Shown piece after piece: positions 24,599 through 33,129 of a DNA stretch of 39,706 bases. Source of the stretch: Myxococcales bacterium (GTDB lineage: Bacteria; Lernaellota; Lernaellaia; Lernaellales; Lernaellaceae); assembly GCA_012517325.1 (NCBI GenBank), contig JAAYVF010000093.1:1-39706 (forward strand), given 5' to 3'. Under the pieces are notes generated by a model. It worked only from the letters and a program-made list of their open reading frames with translations, was not told where the DNA came from and searched no databases. The first letter of the stretch is position 1. Each line of letters begins with the position of its first letter. Both the position numbers and the translations under genes were made by a program.

Positions 24599-26260
24599 GT
24601 GGGCTATACCCAGGAATTGCTCGAGCTGATTAAAAAAGTCGAAGCGACCCGTCCGGCCCGCATTCAGCGTGCCAAGGAGGGTAAGGACTTCCCGGCGCTG
24701 TCGCTGGCCGAACGCGCCGAACGATTGAAGCACCACCCGGACTACCAGGCGGATGGGCGTCGGCCGCTCGTTGTCGGTCCCAGCAAGGGCTACGCGATCT
24801 GCCACGAGATGGCTGCCCTGTTCGAGGCCCGGCCGCTGCTCGATCCCGATCGCTTCGCCGTGGACAAACCCGATTACACCACCGACGTTCTGGTGCTGGG
24901 CGGCGGTGGCGCAGGCACCAGCGCGGCGTTACTCGCGGCCGAGCAAGGGCTGCGCGTAATTCTCGCCACCAAGCTGCGGCACGGCGACGCCAACACCATG
25001 ATGGCCGAGGGCGGCATCCAGGCGGCGACGAAAGTCGGGTGGGACAGCCCGTATTTCCATTACCTCGACGTGATCGGCGGCGGTCACTTCAAAAACGTGC
25101 CGGAACTGGTGCGGACGTTGGTCACCGAGGCGCCGCTGGTGATCGAGTGGCTCGAGGGTCTGGGCTGCCTGCTGTCGAAGGAGCCGCACGACCCGCAGGG
25201 CACCTTGCGCACGGCGCACGGCGGCGGCACCTGCCGCAAGCGGATGCACTTCGCGGCCGACATCACCGGCGCGGAAATCATGCGCACCCTGCGCGACGAG
25301 GCCCGCAACCGCGCCGACCGGATCGAGGTGCTGGAGTTCAATCCGGCGATCGAGCTGATTCTGGACGACAAGGGCCGCTGCATGGGCGCGGTGCTGCTCA
25401 ACCTCGAGACGAAGCAGACCTACGTCGTCCACGCCAAGGCCGTGGTGCTGGCCACCGGCGGCTCGGGCCGCCTGCACATCAAGGGCTTCATGACCACCAA
25501 TCACTACGGCGCGACCGCCGACGGGTTGGTGATCGCCTACCGCGCGGGCGTGCCCGTCTGCTTCTTGCACGCCGTGCAATACCACCCGACCGGCGTCGTC
25601 TTTCCGGAACAGGCCGAGGGCATCCTGATCACCGAAAAGGTGCGCGGCTTCGGCGCCCACGTGCTGAACGTCGAGGGCGAGCAGTTCGTCTTCGAGCGCG
25701 AGCCGCGCGATGTCGAGGCGGCGAGCATCATTCGCGAATGCACGGTGGTCGGGAAGGGCGTGCCGACGCCGACCGGCAAGTTCGGCGTCTGGCTCGACAG
25801 CCCGATGATCGAGACCATGGTCGGCCCGGGCACCGTCGAGCGCGAGTTCCCCGGCAAGTTCATCCTGTACAAGCGCTTCGGCATCGACATCGGCAAGGTG
25901 CCGATGCTCGTCTACCCGACGCTGCATTATCAAAACGGCGGCGTGACCTACAATCGACATTGCGAGACCAACGTGCCGGGTTTGTTCGCGGCGGGCGAGG
26001 TGACCGGCGGCGTCCACGGCGAGAATCGCCTGATGGGCAATTCGCTGCTCGACGTGTGCGTGTTCGGCCGGATCGCGGGGCAGACGGCGGCGGCTTACGT
26101 CAAGGAAAAGTACGCACCGGGCATCCCGAACCTCGAGCACGTGCGGCGGTTCATCGCCGAACGGAAGGAAGCCGGCATTGACAGCGCGGTCGCCAGCCCG
26201 ATCCTGCTGCCCGACTACGTCAACCAGCAGGTGAAGGATAAGCGGCTCCCCGGCCTGTAG
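24599..26260 (+). CDS. FAD flavoprotein of fumarate reductase/succinate dehydrogenase type
   Basis: A 553-residue flavoprotein. After an unusual 90-residue N-terminal extension comes the FAD-binding LVLGGGGAGTSAALLAAEQG, then AEGGIQAAT, DITGAEIMRTL and the active-site segments with His329 (QYHPTG), Arg349 (KVRGFG), His443 (HYQNGG) and Arg477 (GENRLMGNSLL). These match residues that bind the dicarboxylate and donate the proton in FrdA/SdhA. The His that covalently holds FAD in SdhA/FrdA (SHTVAAQGG) is Asn132 here (ANTMMAEGG), so FAD is probably noncovalent, as in soluble relatives. Fumarate reduction or succinate oxidation is likely, but related dehydrogenations remain possible. GTG start, 9 bp after the Fe-S subunit. 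Last gene of the operon. Confidence 0.88.
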   Translation: MGYTQELLELIKKVEATRPARIQRAKEGKDFPALSLAERAERLKHHPDYQADGRRPLVVGPSKGYAICHEMAALFEARPLLDPDRFAVDKPDYTTDVLVLGGGGAGTSAALLAAEQGLRVILATKLRHGDANTMMAEGGIQAATKVGWDSPYFHYLDVIGGGHFKNVPELVRTLVTEAPLVIEWLEGLGCLLSKEPHDPQGTLRTAHGGGTCRKRMHFAADITGAEIMRTLRDEARNRADRIEVLEFNPAIELILDDKGRCMGAVLLNLETKQTYVVHAKAVVLATGGSGRLHIKGFMTTNHYGATADGLVIAYRAGVPVCFLHAVQYHPTGVVFPEQAEGILITEKVRGFGAHVLNVEGEQFVFEREPRDVEAASIIRECTVVGKGVPTPTGKFGVWLDSPMIETMVGPGTVEREFPGKFILYKRFGIDIGKVPMLVYPTLHYQNGGVTYNRHCETNVPGLFAAGEVTGGVHGENRLMGNSLLDVCVFGRIAGQTAAAYVKEKYAPGIPNLEHVRRFIAERKEAGIDSAVASPILLPDYVNQQVKDKRLPGL

Positions 26261-26261
26261 G

Positions 26262-27824
26262 CTATTTGCCGATTTTCAGGAGCGCCTTGCGGAGCACCTC
26301 TTTATCGACGCCGCGGATCAATTCCTGGTTGTCCGCCAGGGCGGCGAACTCCTCGGTGATGCTCAATTCGGCGGCTAGGTTGCTGTTCTCGGCCAGGATC
26401 TGGCTCGCCTTGTCCGCGTTGGCTTCCTTCTTGATCGTCGCCGGGTCCAGGCCCGCCTTGGTCACGAAATCTTCCCAGTAGCTCGACAGCGGATTTTCCG
26501 CGCGGCCCTTCAAGTAGTCCCAGACCTTGTCGGGCTTGGTATTCAGGATAGCGATCACCCGCAGCATCTCCTCGACTTCCATCACACCCATCTGCGCGGC
26601 GATTTCGCCGTTTTGGATCAGCGTGAACGGCAGCAGGCGCACGTGAACGCCGAGCTTCTTGATTTCCGGCGCGGCCAGGAGGTCCGACAAATCCAGCAGG
26701 GAACGCAGAGCGTTTTGCGAAACCGGGGTGAAGAACACGTCGAGGGTTTTCGGAGCGGCCTTGCGGTCGAGATAGAAATTGCCGCCGACCTTCGGCGAAA
26801 GCAGGTAGCCGTCGCCGGCTTTCACCACGTGCGGTTCGATGACCTTGAAGTTCGACCGTTTCGCCAGGTCGCCGGGGAAGAAATAGGCGGGCAACAGTTT
26901 GATGCCGTATTTCGCGATGAATTTTTTGCCGGCGGCGCTGTTGTAATCGATCTTTTCCACCTTGGCGCCCGGATAGAGCTGCAAGGTCTGCTTGAGAATC
27001 AGGTCCATCCGACTGGTGTCGATGGCCTTCGCGTCGTAGACGATCGTGTGGGTGAACGGCGACTTGTCCACCATCTCCGGCGGCAGCGGCGGCGCGTTGT
27101 CCTGGCCACTGCAGGAGCCCTTGGCGCTGCCGTCCGACCGCGAGAGGGTTTCCGGCGGGTTGTCGCAAACCGGAGCCTTTTTGCCGCCCATCGCTTTGCA
27201 GATCGCCTCGAACAATTCGCGGCTGTTGATGCCGCCCGCATAGGGTGCGCCGTTGATCAGAATGGTCGGGCTGGCGTGAACGTTCAGTTTGTTGGTTTCC
27301 GCCAGATGTTCGCGCAAGAGCCGCTCGGCGGTGCCGTCGGTCCGGCATTTTTCGATGGCTTCGACCGACAAGCCCAGGCTTTTCGCCGTCGCCTGCCAAT
27401 CCTTGCCGCTTTCGTTCCAGCGAACGATGAAATCCAGTTGCTTCTCAGGGGCGGCCTGACCGGCGCAGATCTGCACCTGGTCTTTTTCGACTTCCCGCGC
27501 GCCGTGCAAGCTTTCGATCTTGCCGTCCGACGACTGGCTGATAATGAAAACCAGCCGCAAATCAAACAGATCTTTCAACGCCTGGGCGACTTTATGCGTA
27601 ACGGTTTCCGCCGGGATGCCGTAAGGGCATTCGCTCATGACGTAAAGGGACACGAGCGGACGGTCGCTGGTCGGGATTTCCCGCGGGGCCGGGCCCTCGG
27701 CGGGCGGCGGGGCGACCGCCGGAGTCGGGCTGGTTTCGGTCGGGGTCGTTTTGCCGCAGCCGACCGCAAACAGCAGCAGCGGAAGGACCGCCAGCGCGAG
27801 GATCGAAAAACGGAATTGCCGCAT
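26262..27824 (-). CDS. two-domain thioredoxin-fold lipoprotein
   Basis: A 520-residue predicted lipoprotein (LLLFAVGC, lipid Cys23), followed by a Pro/Ala/Thr-rich linker (about 25-50) and a thioredoxin-fold domain at about 55-220. The active-site-like motif is SECPYG with a single Cys66, so it is not a CXXC; the cis-Pro loop is SPTILING (Pro186). Other Cys at 120, 160, 209 and 220 could form disulfides. A second domain at about 250-500 begins with TIVYDAKAID and may be a diverged thioredoxin-like or helical domain. This pattern recalls GILT/DsbA-like thiol proteins of the periplasm; the role is unknown. It converges on the flavoprotein gene with only 1 bp between stop codons. Confidence 0.8.
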   Translation of the reverse strand: MRQFRFSILALAVLPLLLFAVGCGKTTPTETSPTPAVAPPPAEGPAPREIPTSDRPLVSLYVMSECPYGIPAETVTHKVAQALKDLFDLRLVFIISQSSDGKIESLHGAREVEKDQVQICAGQAAPEKQLDFIVRWNESGKDWQATAKSLGLSVEAIEKCRTDGTAERLLREHLAETNKLNVHASPTILINGAPYAGGINSRELFEAICKAMGGKKAPVCDNPPETLSRSDGSAKGSCSGQDNAPPLPPEMVDKSPFTHTIVYDAKAIDTSRMDLILKQTLQLYPGAKVEKIDYNSAAGKKFIAKYGIKLLPAYFFPGDLAKRSNFKVIEPHVVKAGDGYLLSPKVGGNFYLDRKAAPKTLDVFFTPVSQNALRSLLDLSDLLAAPEIKKLGVHVRLLPFTLIQNGEIAAQMGVMEVEEMLRVIAILNTKPDKVWDYLKGRAENPLSSYWEDFVTKAGLDPATIKKEANADKASQILAENSNLAAELSITEEFAALADNQELIRGVDKEVLRKALLKIGK

Positions 27825-27949
27825 TTTTCAAGCTCCTTCAGGGCCGTTTGCCGGATTTTTTCGAGCGATACGATGGTGGGCGGGCCTGGGTTTGTCAAGG
27901 CCGCGAACCGGGCCGCGAACCGTGCCTACGGCCGGTTTTCAGCAAATGC

Positions 27950-27979
27950 TTGACAACCCGGTCCGGAAGGCGATATTAG
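27950..27979 (+). promoter_or_regulatory. candidate promoter of the SCP2 gene
   Basis: TTGACA at 27950-27955 is followed after 18 bp by TATTAG at 27974-27979. The leader to the ATG at 28077 would be about 90 bases, AT-richer than the surroundings, and ends with an AGGAGG site. A TTGACA on the opposite strand (27893-27898) may belong to the divergent lipoprotein gene, but no good -10 accompanies it. Confidence 0.5.
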
Positions 27980-28076
27980 ACACATACCATTGCAGATTGA
28001 TCAGGGGACATTACCAATATTACGGTACTCTTTTTCCGCCGTTTCATGGGGACGGCCCTAGCCAGGAGGAAAGACG

Positions 28077-28406
28077 ATGTCTGACATGACCGTGAACCAG
28101 GTGTTTGAAAACATTACCGCGAAAATGGCCGCCGATCCGGGCAAAGTGGCCAACATCAAGTCGGTTTATCAGTTCAACGTCACCGGCGACGGCGGCGGCG
28201 AATGGTACGTGGATCTCACCGGCGACGCTCCCAAGGTCGCGGCGGGCGCCTCGCCGACGCCTCATTGCACGGTCACCGTTTCCGACGCCGATTTCATCGC
28301 GATCTACACCGGCAGCCTGAATGCCCAGATGGCTTTCATGACCGGCAAAGTGAAGATCAGCGGCGACATGGGCCTGGCGATGAAACTGGGGAAAATCCTC
28401 GGGTAG
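28077..28406 (+). CDS. SCP2 sterol-binding domain protein
   Basis: A 109-residue single-domain protein of the SCP2 family, which has a hydrophobic pocket for lipids or acyl chains. Visible family features: VFENITAKMAADP at the start, a FNVTGDGGGEWYVDLT strand pair, the SDADFIAIYTGSLNAQMAFMTGKVKISGDMGLAMKL segment that closes the cavity. No signal peptide, so it is cytoplasmic. The preceding AGGAGG is a strong ribosome-binding site, and a hairpin with a T-tract follows, so this is probably a single-gene unit. The ligand cannot be predicted. Confidence 0.9.
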   Translation: MSDMTVNQVFENITAKMAADPGKVANIKSVYQFNVTGDGGGEWYVDLTGDAPKVAAGASPTPHCTVTVSDADFIAIYTGSLNAQMAFMTGKVKISGDMGLAMKLGKILG

Positions 28407-28430
28407 TTTTTTCGTTTACGGCATACAGGG

Positions 28431-28462
28431 GGGGGAAGCGAACGCTTCTTCCCTTTGTTTTT
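28431..28462 (+). terminator. rho-independent terminator after the SCP2 gene
   Basis: GGGAAG pairs with CTTCCC (alternatively GAAGC with GCTTC) around a GAAC-containing loop, and the stem is followed by TTTGTTTTT ending at 28462. It starts about 25 bases after the SCP2 stop and is the clearest intrinsic terminator in the window. Confidence 0.7.
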
Positions 28463-28574
28463 AAAGGCTTGACCGGGCATCCGGTCCGGCTCAGATTGAA
28501 CCGGAAACGCGTTGCGACAATCGCGAACGGGGAAACGGCGGTCGGTTGCGGACAAGGTTTGCGAGGAGGGGCGG

Positions 28575-28988
28575 ATGAGAAGCCATACCGAATATTTGTG
28601 GTTCCAAACCAAGCAGCGGCGCGAGTACATCAATATCACCGACCGGATTGAAAAAGCCGTCGAGGAATCCGGCATCCAGGAAGGAATGGTGCTGGTCAGC
28701 GCCATGCACATCACCGCCGGCATTTGGGTCAACGACGCCGAACTGGGAATCATCGCCGATATCGATGAAATGATTGAAAACCTCGCCCCAGTCGGCAAAA
28801 ACTACCGGCACCATCGCACGGGCGAGGATAACGGCGATGCGCACCTGAAAAGCATTCTCGTCCACAATCAAGTCATCCTGCCGATCACCGAAGGCCGCCT
28901 GGATCTCGGCCCCTGGCAACAGGTTTATTATTGCGAATTCGACGGCCGACGCCGCAAGCGGGTCGTCGTCAAGGCGATCGGCGAATAG
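28575..28988 (+). CDS. YjbQ/UPF0047 family protein
   Basis: A 137-residue protein of the YjbQ family. The conserved [15 protein letters not shown]-like [14 protein letters not shown] and [16 protein letters not shown] segments are present, with His residues that cluster in the trimeric fold of known structures. Members have been linked to thiamin phosphate synthase-like activity in one study of the family, but the physiological role is not settled. GAGGAGGGG precedes the ATG at 28575, which fixes the start; an upstream in-frame GC-rich stretch is not coding. Confidence 0.9.
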   Translation: MRSHTEYLWFQTKQRREYINITDRIEKAVEESGIQEGMVLVSAMHITAGIWVNDAELGIIADIDEMIENLAPVGKNYRHHRTGEDNGDAHLKSILVHNQVILPITEGRLDLGPWQQVYYCEFDGRRRKRVVVKAIGE

Positions 28989-29076
28989 CCGCGCCGGCGT
29001 TTCTTACTCATTTTCATTGTTGATTCGAGCCGGCGACCAGGATACGGTTGCCGCGATGATCAGCGATGGGGAAAAC

Positions 29077-30003
29077 ATGAAACGCCTGGCGAGTTTCGGC
29101 TTCGTCTTCATTGGCTTCTTTCTGCTGCTGCTAGTCTTCGGTTGGCATTGGTTACGCGCCGAGGAGAAAACGCCATCCAGAGCAGAAACTCACGGCCTGA
29201 TACCGCTGGTCAAGGTTCCCGCCGGCAAATTCCTGATGGGCTCGCCGCCGGACGAACCGGCGCGGGAAAACGACGAAACATTGCACGAGGTAGTGATCAC
29301 TCGTCCCTTCTACATCGGGGCGACCGAGGTCACCAGAAAACAGTGGCTGAAGGTAAAATGGTACAGCACCACTTGGCTGGATCATTCCGGATTGACCCGC
29401 TGTGACGGCATCGACTGTCCCGCCGACATGGTGCGATGGCAGGAAGCGATCGAGTTCTGTAACCGACTTTCGATCCTGGAAGGTCGGACGCGTTGTTACA
29501 GCGGCAAGGGCGACCACGTGCAATGGAAACGCGATTGCACCGGTTATCGCCTTCCCACCGAGGCCGAATGGGAATACGCCGCGCGCGCCGGTACGACCAC
29601 GCCATTTTATACCGGCGCCACCATGACCAGGACCCAAGCCAACTGTAGCGAGATGACGGATTTATTCGGTTCTTCTCCCGAACCGCGCCGCAATGTGATG
29701 TCGATCCGCGGTTTTCCGCCTAATCAATGGGGCCTTTATGACATGAGCGGCAACCTCGAAGAATGGGTCTGGGATCGGTACGGCGATTACGCGACGGGAC
29801 CGGTCGTCGATCCGGCGGAACCGGCGTCACCCTATGAGAACGGCCGCTATCGCGTTCTGCGCGGCGGATATTGGGCAACCGCTTTTTCCGGTTGCCGTTC
29901 CGCGGCGCGAAGCCGAGCGCTTGGCGATCCGCAACACAACGAGTGGGGTCTCAAACCACGAATCGCGGGCGCGGGATTTCGTGTGGTACGCAACGCCGAA
30001 TAG
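29077..30003 (+). CDS. FGE-sulfatase (SUMF1-like) domain membrane-anchored protein
   Basis: A 308-residue protein with an uncleaved-looking N-terminal membrane anchor (residues 1-28) and an FGE-sulfatase domain: VPAGKFLMGSPPDE, HEVVITRPFYIGATEVTRKQW, YRLPTEAEWEYAARAGTTTPF, NQWGLYDMSGNLEEWVWD, RVLRGGYW and GFRVVR. True formylglycine-generating enzymes use two Cys in the RGGSFxC....C region; here the first is absent (RGGYWATA) and only one Cys (SGCRSAARS) remains. It is therefore more likely a binding or other member of the superfamily than a sulfatase activator. An ATG at 29056 is possible, but 29077 follows GGGGAAAAC and gives the proper anchor. Confidence 0.85.
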   Translation: MKRLASFGFVFIGFFLLLLVFGWHWLRAEEKTPSRAETHGLIPLVKVPAGKFLMGSPPDEPARENDETLHEVVITRPFYIGATEVTRKQWLKVKWYSTTWLDHSGLTRCDGIDCPADMVRWQEAIEFCNRLSILEGRTRCYSGKGDHVQWKRDCTGYRLPTEAEWEYAARAGTTTPFYTGATMTRTQANCSEMTDLFGSSPEPRRNVMSIRGFPPNQWGLYDMSGNLEEWVWDRYGDYATGPVVDPAEPASPYENGRYRVLRGGYWATAFSGCRSAARSRALGDPQHNEWGLKPRIAGAGFRVVRNAE

Positions 30004-30051
30004 TCGACGATCCAGTATCGGCCATTTTATCTAATACGGAAAAAGTTGTTA

Positions 30052-30530
30052 TTAGCCGCGTATTTGGCGGACGTAATTGGTGGTTGAGCGACCGCTCACC
30101 AAGGGAACCTGCCAGACGCGCCCGCCATAGGATTCGACCAACTCGCGGCCGACCACCTGATGCGGCCCCCAATCGCCGCCTTTGACCAGCACATCCGGGC
30201 GGATGAGATCGAGCAGGGGGATGGGCGTATCCTCGTCGAAGATCGTCAGGTAATCGATCGCCGCGAAAGCCGCCAGCAAGGCCGCCCGATCGTCCTGCGG
30301 ATGAATGGGCCGTTCGTCGCCTTTTTCCAGCCGGCGGATGGAGTCGTCGGAATTGATGGCGACGATCAGCACGTCGCCGGCGGTCCTGGCCTGGGCGAAC
30401 AGGCGGACGTGGCCGATGTGCAGGATGTCGAAACAGCCGTTGGTGAAGACCAGGCGTTTGCCTTGCCGGCGGTCTTCCCGGAGAACGGCCAGTAAGGGCT
30501 CCCGCGCCAGAATTTTAGCCGAGCGATAGA

Positions 30531-30534
<4 letters not shown>
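30052..30534 (-). CDS. rfaE2: D-glycero-beta-D-manno-heptose 1-phosphate adenylyltransferase
   Basis: A 160-residue nucleotidyltransferase equal to the C-terminal half of HldE. It transfers AMP to heptose 1-phosphate in making ADP-heptose for LPS inner core. The HIGH motif (residues 39-42) follows VFTNGCFDIL, and SDDSIRRLEKG, RPDVLVKGGDW and SGRSTTNYV complete the RfaE domain II pattern. The kinase half is absent, so it must be encoded elsewhere. Its ATG overlaps the stop of the OmpA-like gene (ATGA), linking LPS synthesis with the envelope proteins of the same operon. Confidence 0.93.
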
Positions 30535-31573
<1,039 letters not shown>

Positions 31574-31577
<4 letters not shown>

Positions 31578-31873
31578 TGGGCCTTCCGGAATTTGCGCGC
31601 GTTGTCGTAAGCCAAACGGGCTTTGTCGTACGACAAGGCGAGGTACTTGCGGGAAAGGGTCCAGTTGCCGTTGCTCTTTTCGGTCAGGGCCTGCTCGAAA
31701 TACAGGTTGGCGCTGAGATATTCGTAAGGGCTTTTTTGTTCGGCGCCGGAAAAACGCGCGGCGTCGAGCATCTTCTTGACCTGGACTTCGGTGATATCCG
31801 GGCTGGTCGGCACGGTGGCGCACCCCACCGCCAACCCGACGACAACCAAAATTGCGATCAGTTGAAACTTCAT
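31574..31873 (-). CDS. small alpha-helical lipoprotein
   Basis: A 99-residue predicted lipoprotein (VGLAVGC, lipid Cys18) with a mature all-helical domain whose later part (LYFEQALTEKSNGNWTLSRKYLALSYDKARLAYDNARK) looks like DUF4398/TPR-like stacks found beside OmpA-type proteins. Its stop overlaps the GTG of the OmpA gene, so the two are expressed together and probably interact in the periplasm. The following gene's N-terminal region (ADFAAAEAYLDFAAKSYELGNRQ) is of similar type, hinting at a local duplication. Confidence 0.8.
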
Positions 31874-31902
31874 TACGCCTTTAACCCGCCCGACTTGCGA
31901 CC

Positions 31903-31933
31903 ACTATAAGCAACAGCCGCCCGCGGCTGTCAA
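31903..31933 (-). promoter_or_regulatory. promoter with embedded palindrome upstream of the small lipoprotein gene
   Basis: On the minus strand TTGACA (31933-31928) and TATAGT (31908-31903) are separated by 19 bp (18 bp if the -10 is read as TTATAG). The spacer holds a perfect inverted repeat, ACAGCCGC and GCGGCTGT around two bases (31913-31930), which overlaps the end of the -35. The position suits a repressor operator. It may equally be a hairpin terminating the upstream beta-barrel gene, though no T-tract follows. Confidence 0.5.
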
Positions 31934-31961
31934 GCTGCCGGGTGCGGCGGGAGGACCGGCG

Positions 31962-32939
31962 TCAGGGGAAATATACGGTCAATTCGATCGAATGCGTGAA
32001 ATTGAGCACTTCCTGGGTGTCGCCCTGGAAGGTGTAGGAAAGCGTGCCGTATTTGTCGGTGTAGGCCGCGCCCAACGAATACAGCCGCGTGTCGTTGACG
32101 CGATCCCAGTTGAAACCGCCGCGCAGGGCGAAAATCTTCGCGATCAGACCCTCGGCGCCGACGGCGAAATTGAACGTGCCGGGCACGTCGCTGACGTCGA
32201 AGACCTTGGTGATTTCGGTGCTGATCGTGGCGTAGTTGAGGATGTAGCCGGCCAGGCCGAAAGCCAGTTCGCGGCGGATGATGCGCGGTTCGTCGTTGCC
32301 GAAGACGTTGCGGCCCACCAGGCCGAAGCCCAGGATGCCCACGGCTTTGAACAAGGCGCCGAAATCCATGTCGAATTCGCCGTTGCTGGTGGAACTGACG
32401 TCGACGTAGCGGCCGGTCGCGCCCAGGCTGAAGATGTCTTCCATGCCGCCGGCGATCGTCAAATCGGTGCAGAAATCGCGGCCTTCTTTGAAGGTGGTCG
32501 AGGGGAAATTGAGGCCGGTGAAGTCCATGCCGACCGCGACGAAGGGGTTTACGTAACCGTCGGCGACGGCGAGGTGGTAAAGGTCGCGCTTCATCTTTTT
32601 CTTGGGATCGACCGTGTTTCTGTCTTCATAGAAATAGTCGTTGGTGAAGTCGCTTTCGCTGTCGCTGGATTTCAGGTCGGGAAACAGGTATTCGGAGTCG
32701 CCGAACAGCATTTCCTGGCGCTCGTAATTGAATTGGATGCCCACCTGCTTGCGTTCGTTGAGGAACGCCAGGCCGGCGGGGTTCCATTGCATGGTGTTGA
32801 TGTCGTTGGCGACGGCGCTGAAGGCGCCGCCCATCGCCAGCGGCTTCGAGCCCCAATACCAGTAGGCGCTCGCCGTCGCGGGCAGCAGAAAAATTCCGCC
32901 CACCAACAGGGCGGCGAGGATGGCAGCGTATGGTTTCAT
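31962..32939 (-). CDS. outer-membrane beta-barrel protein
   Basis: A 325-residue exported protein with a signal peptide (residues 1-25, cleavage after SAY/ASA region). The mature sequence begins YWYWGSKPLAMGGAFSAVANDINTMQWNPAGLAFL, the N-terminal pattern of PorV/UPF0164 and FadL-like barrels, followed by many alternating beta-strand segments and a terminal aromatic (LTVYFP). It likely spans the outer membrane and could transport or bind hydrophobic molecules or assist secretion. It has its own promoter upstream and ends 88 bp before the small lipoprotein gene on the same strand. Confidence 0.8.
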   Translation of the reverse strand: MKPYAAILAALLVGGIFLLPATASAYWYWGSKPLAMGGAFSAVANDINTMQWNPAGLAFLNERKQVGIQFNYERQEMLFGDSEYLFPDLKSSDSESDFTNDYFYEDRNTVDPKKKMKRDLYHLAVADGYVNPFVAVGMDFTGLNFPSTTFKEGRDFCTDLTIAGGMEDIFSLGATGRYVDVSSTSNGEFDMDFGALFKAVGILGFGLVGRNVFGNDEPRIIRRELAFGLAGYILNYATISTEITKVFDVSDVPGTFNFAVGAEGLIAKIFALRGGFNWDRVNDTRLYSLGAAYTDKYGTLSYTFQGDTQEVLNFTHSIELTVYFP

Positions 32940-32963
32940 TGCCCACCTTTCGAGAACGGTCGC

Positions 32964-32992
32964 AAACTAACGAATAAGCCGGCCTTTGTCAA
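32964..32992 (-). promoter_or_regulatory. sigma70-type promoter of the beta-barrel gene
   Basis: On the minus strand TTGACA (32992-32987) is followed after 17 bp by TAGTTT (32969-32964). The -35 is a perfect match and the -10 is moderate. The start codon at 32939 is about 25 bases downstream. The 190-bp divergent spacer also serves the carboxyltransferase operon. Confidence 0.5.
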
Positions 32993-33129
32993 ATTTTGAA
33001 TCGCGCCCGGTTTGGACACCGCCGCCCGGCCGGGACGTTCAACGCCGCGACGCGGCGATTCGTGTTGTCAAGCAAGGGCTTTCAGTCTAAAAGGAATAAA
33101 ACGATTCCAGGCAAAATGACGAGGTGGCG

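Noticed and set aside
30031-30055. CTAATA/TATTAG inverted repeat between the convergent FGE-like and rfaE2 genes
   Set aside because: Only six A/T-rich pairs with a long loop, and it overlaps the rfaE2 stop; too weak for a terminator call.
33065-33093. Promoter for the carboxyltransferase operon (TTGTCA, 17 bp, TAAAAG)
   Set aside because: The -10 lacks the conserved final T and other alignments are as good; a promoter must exist here but I cannot place it.
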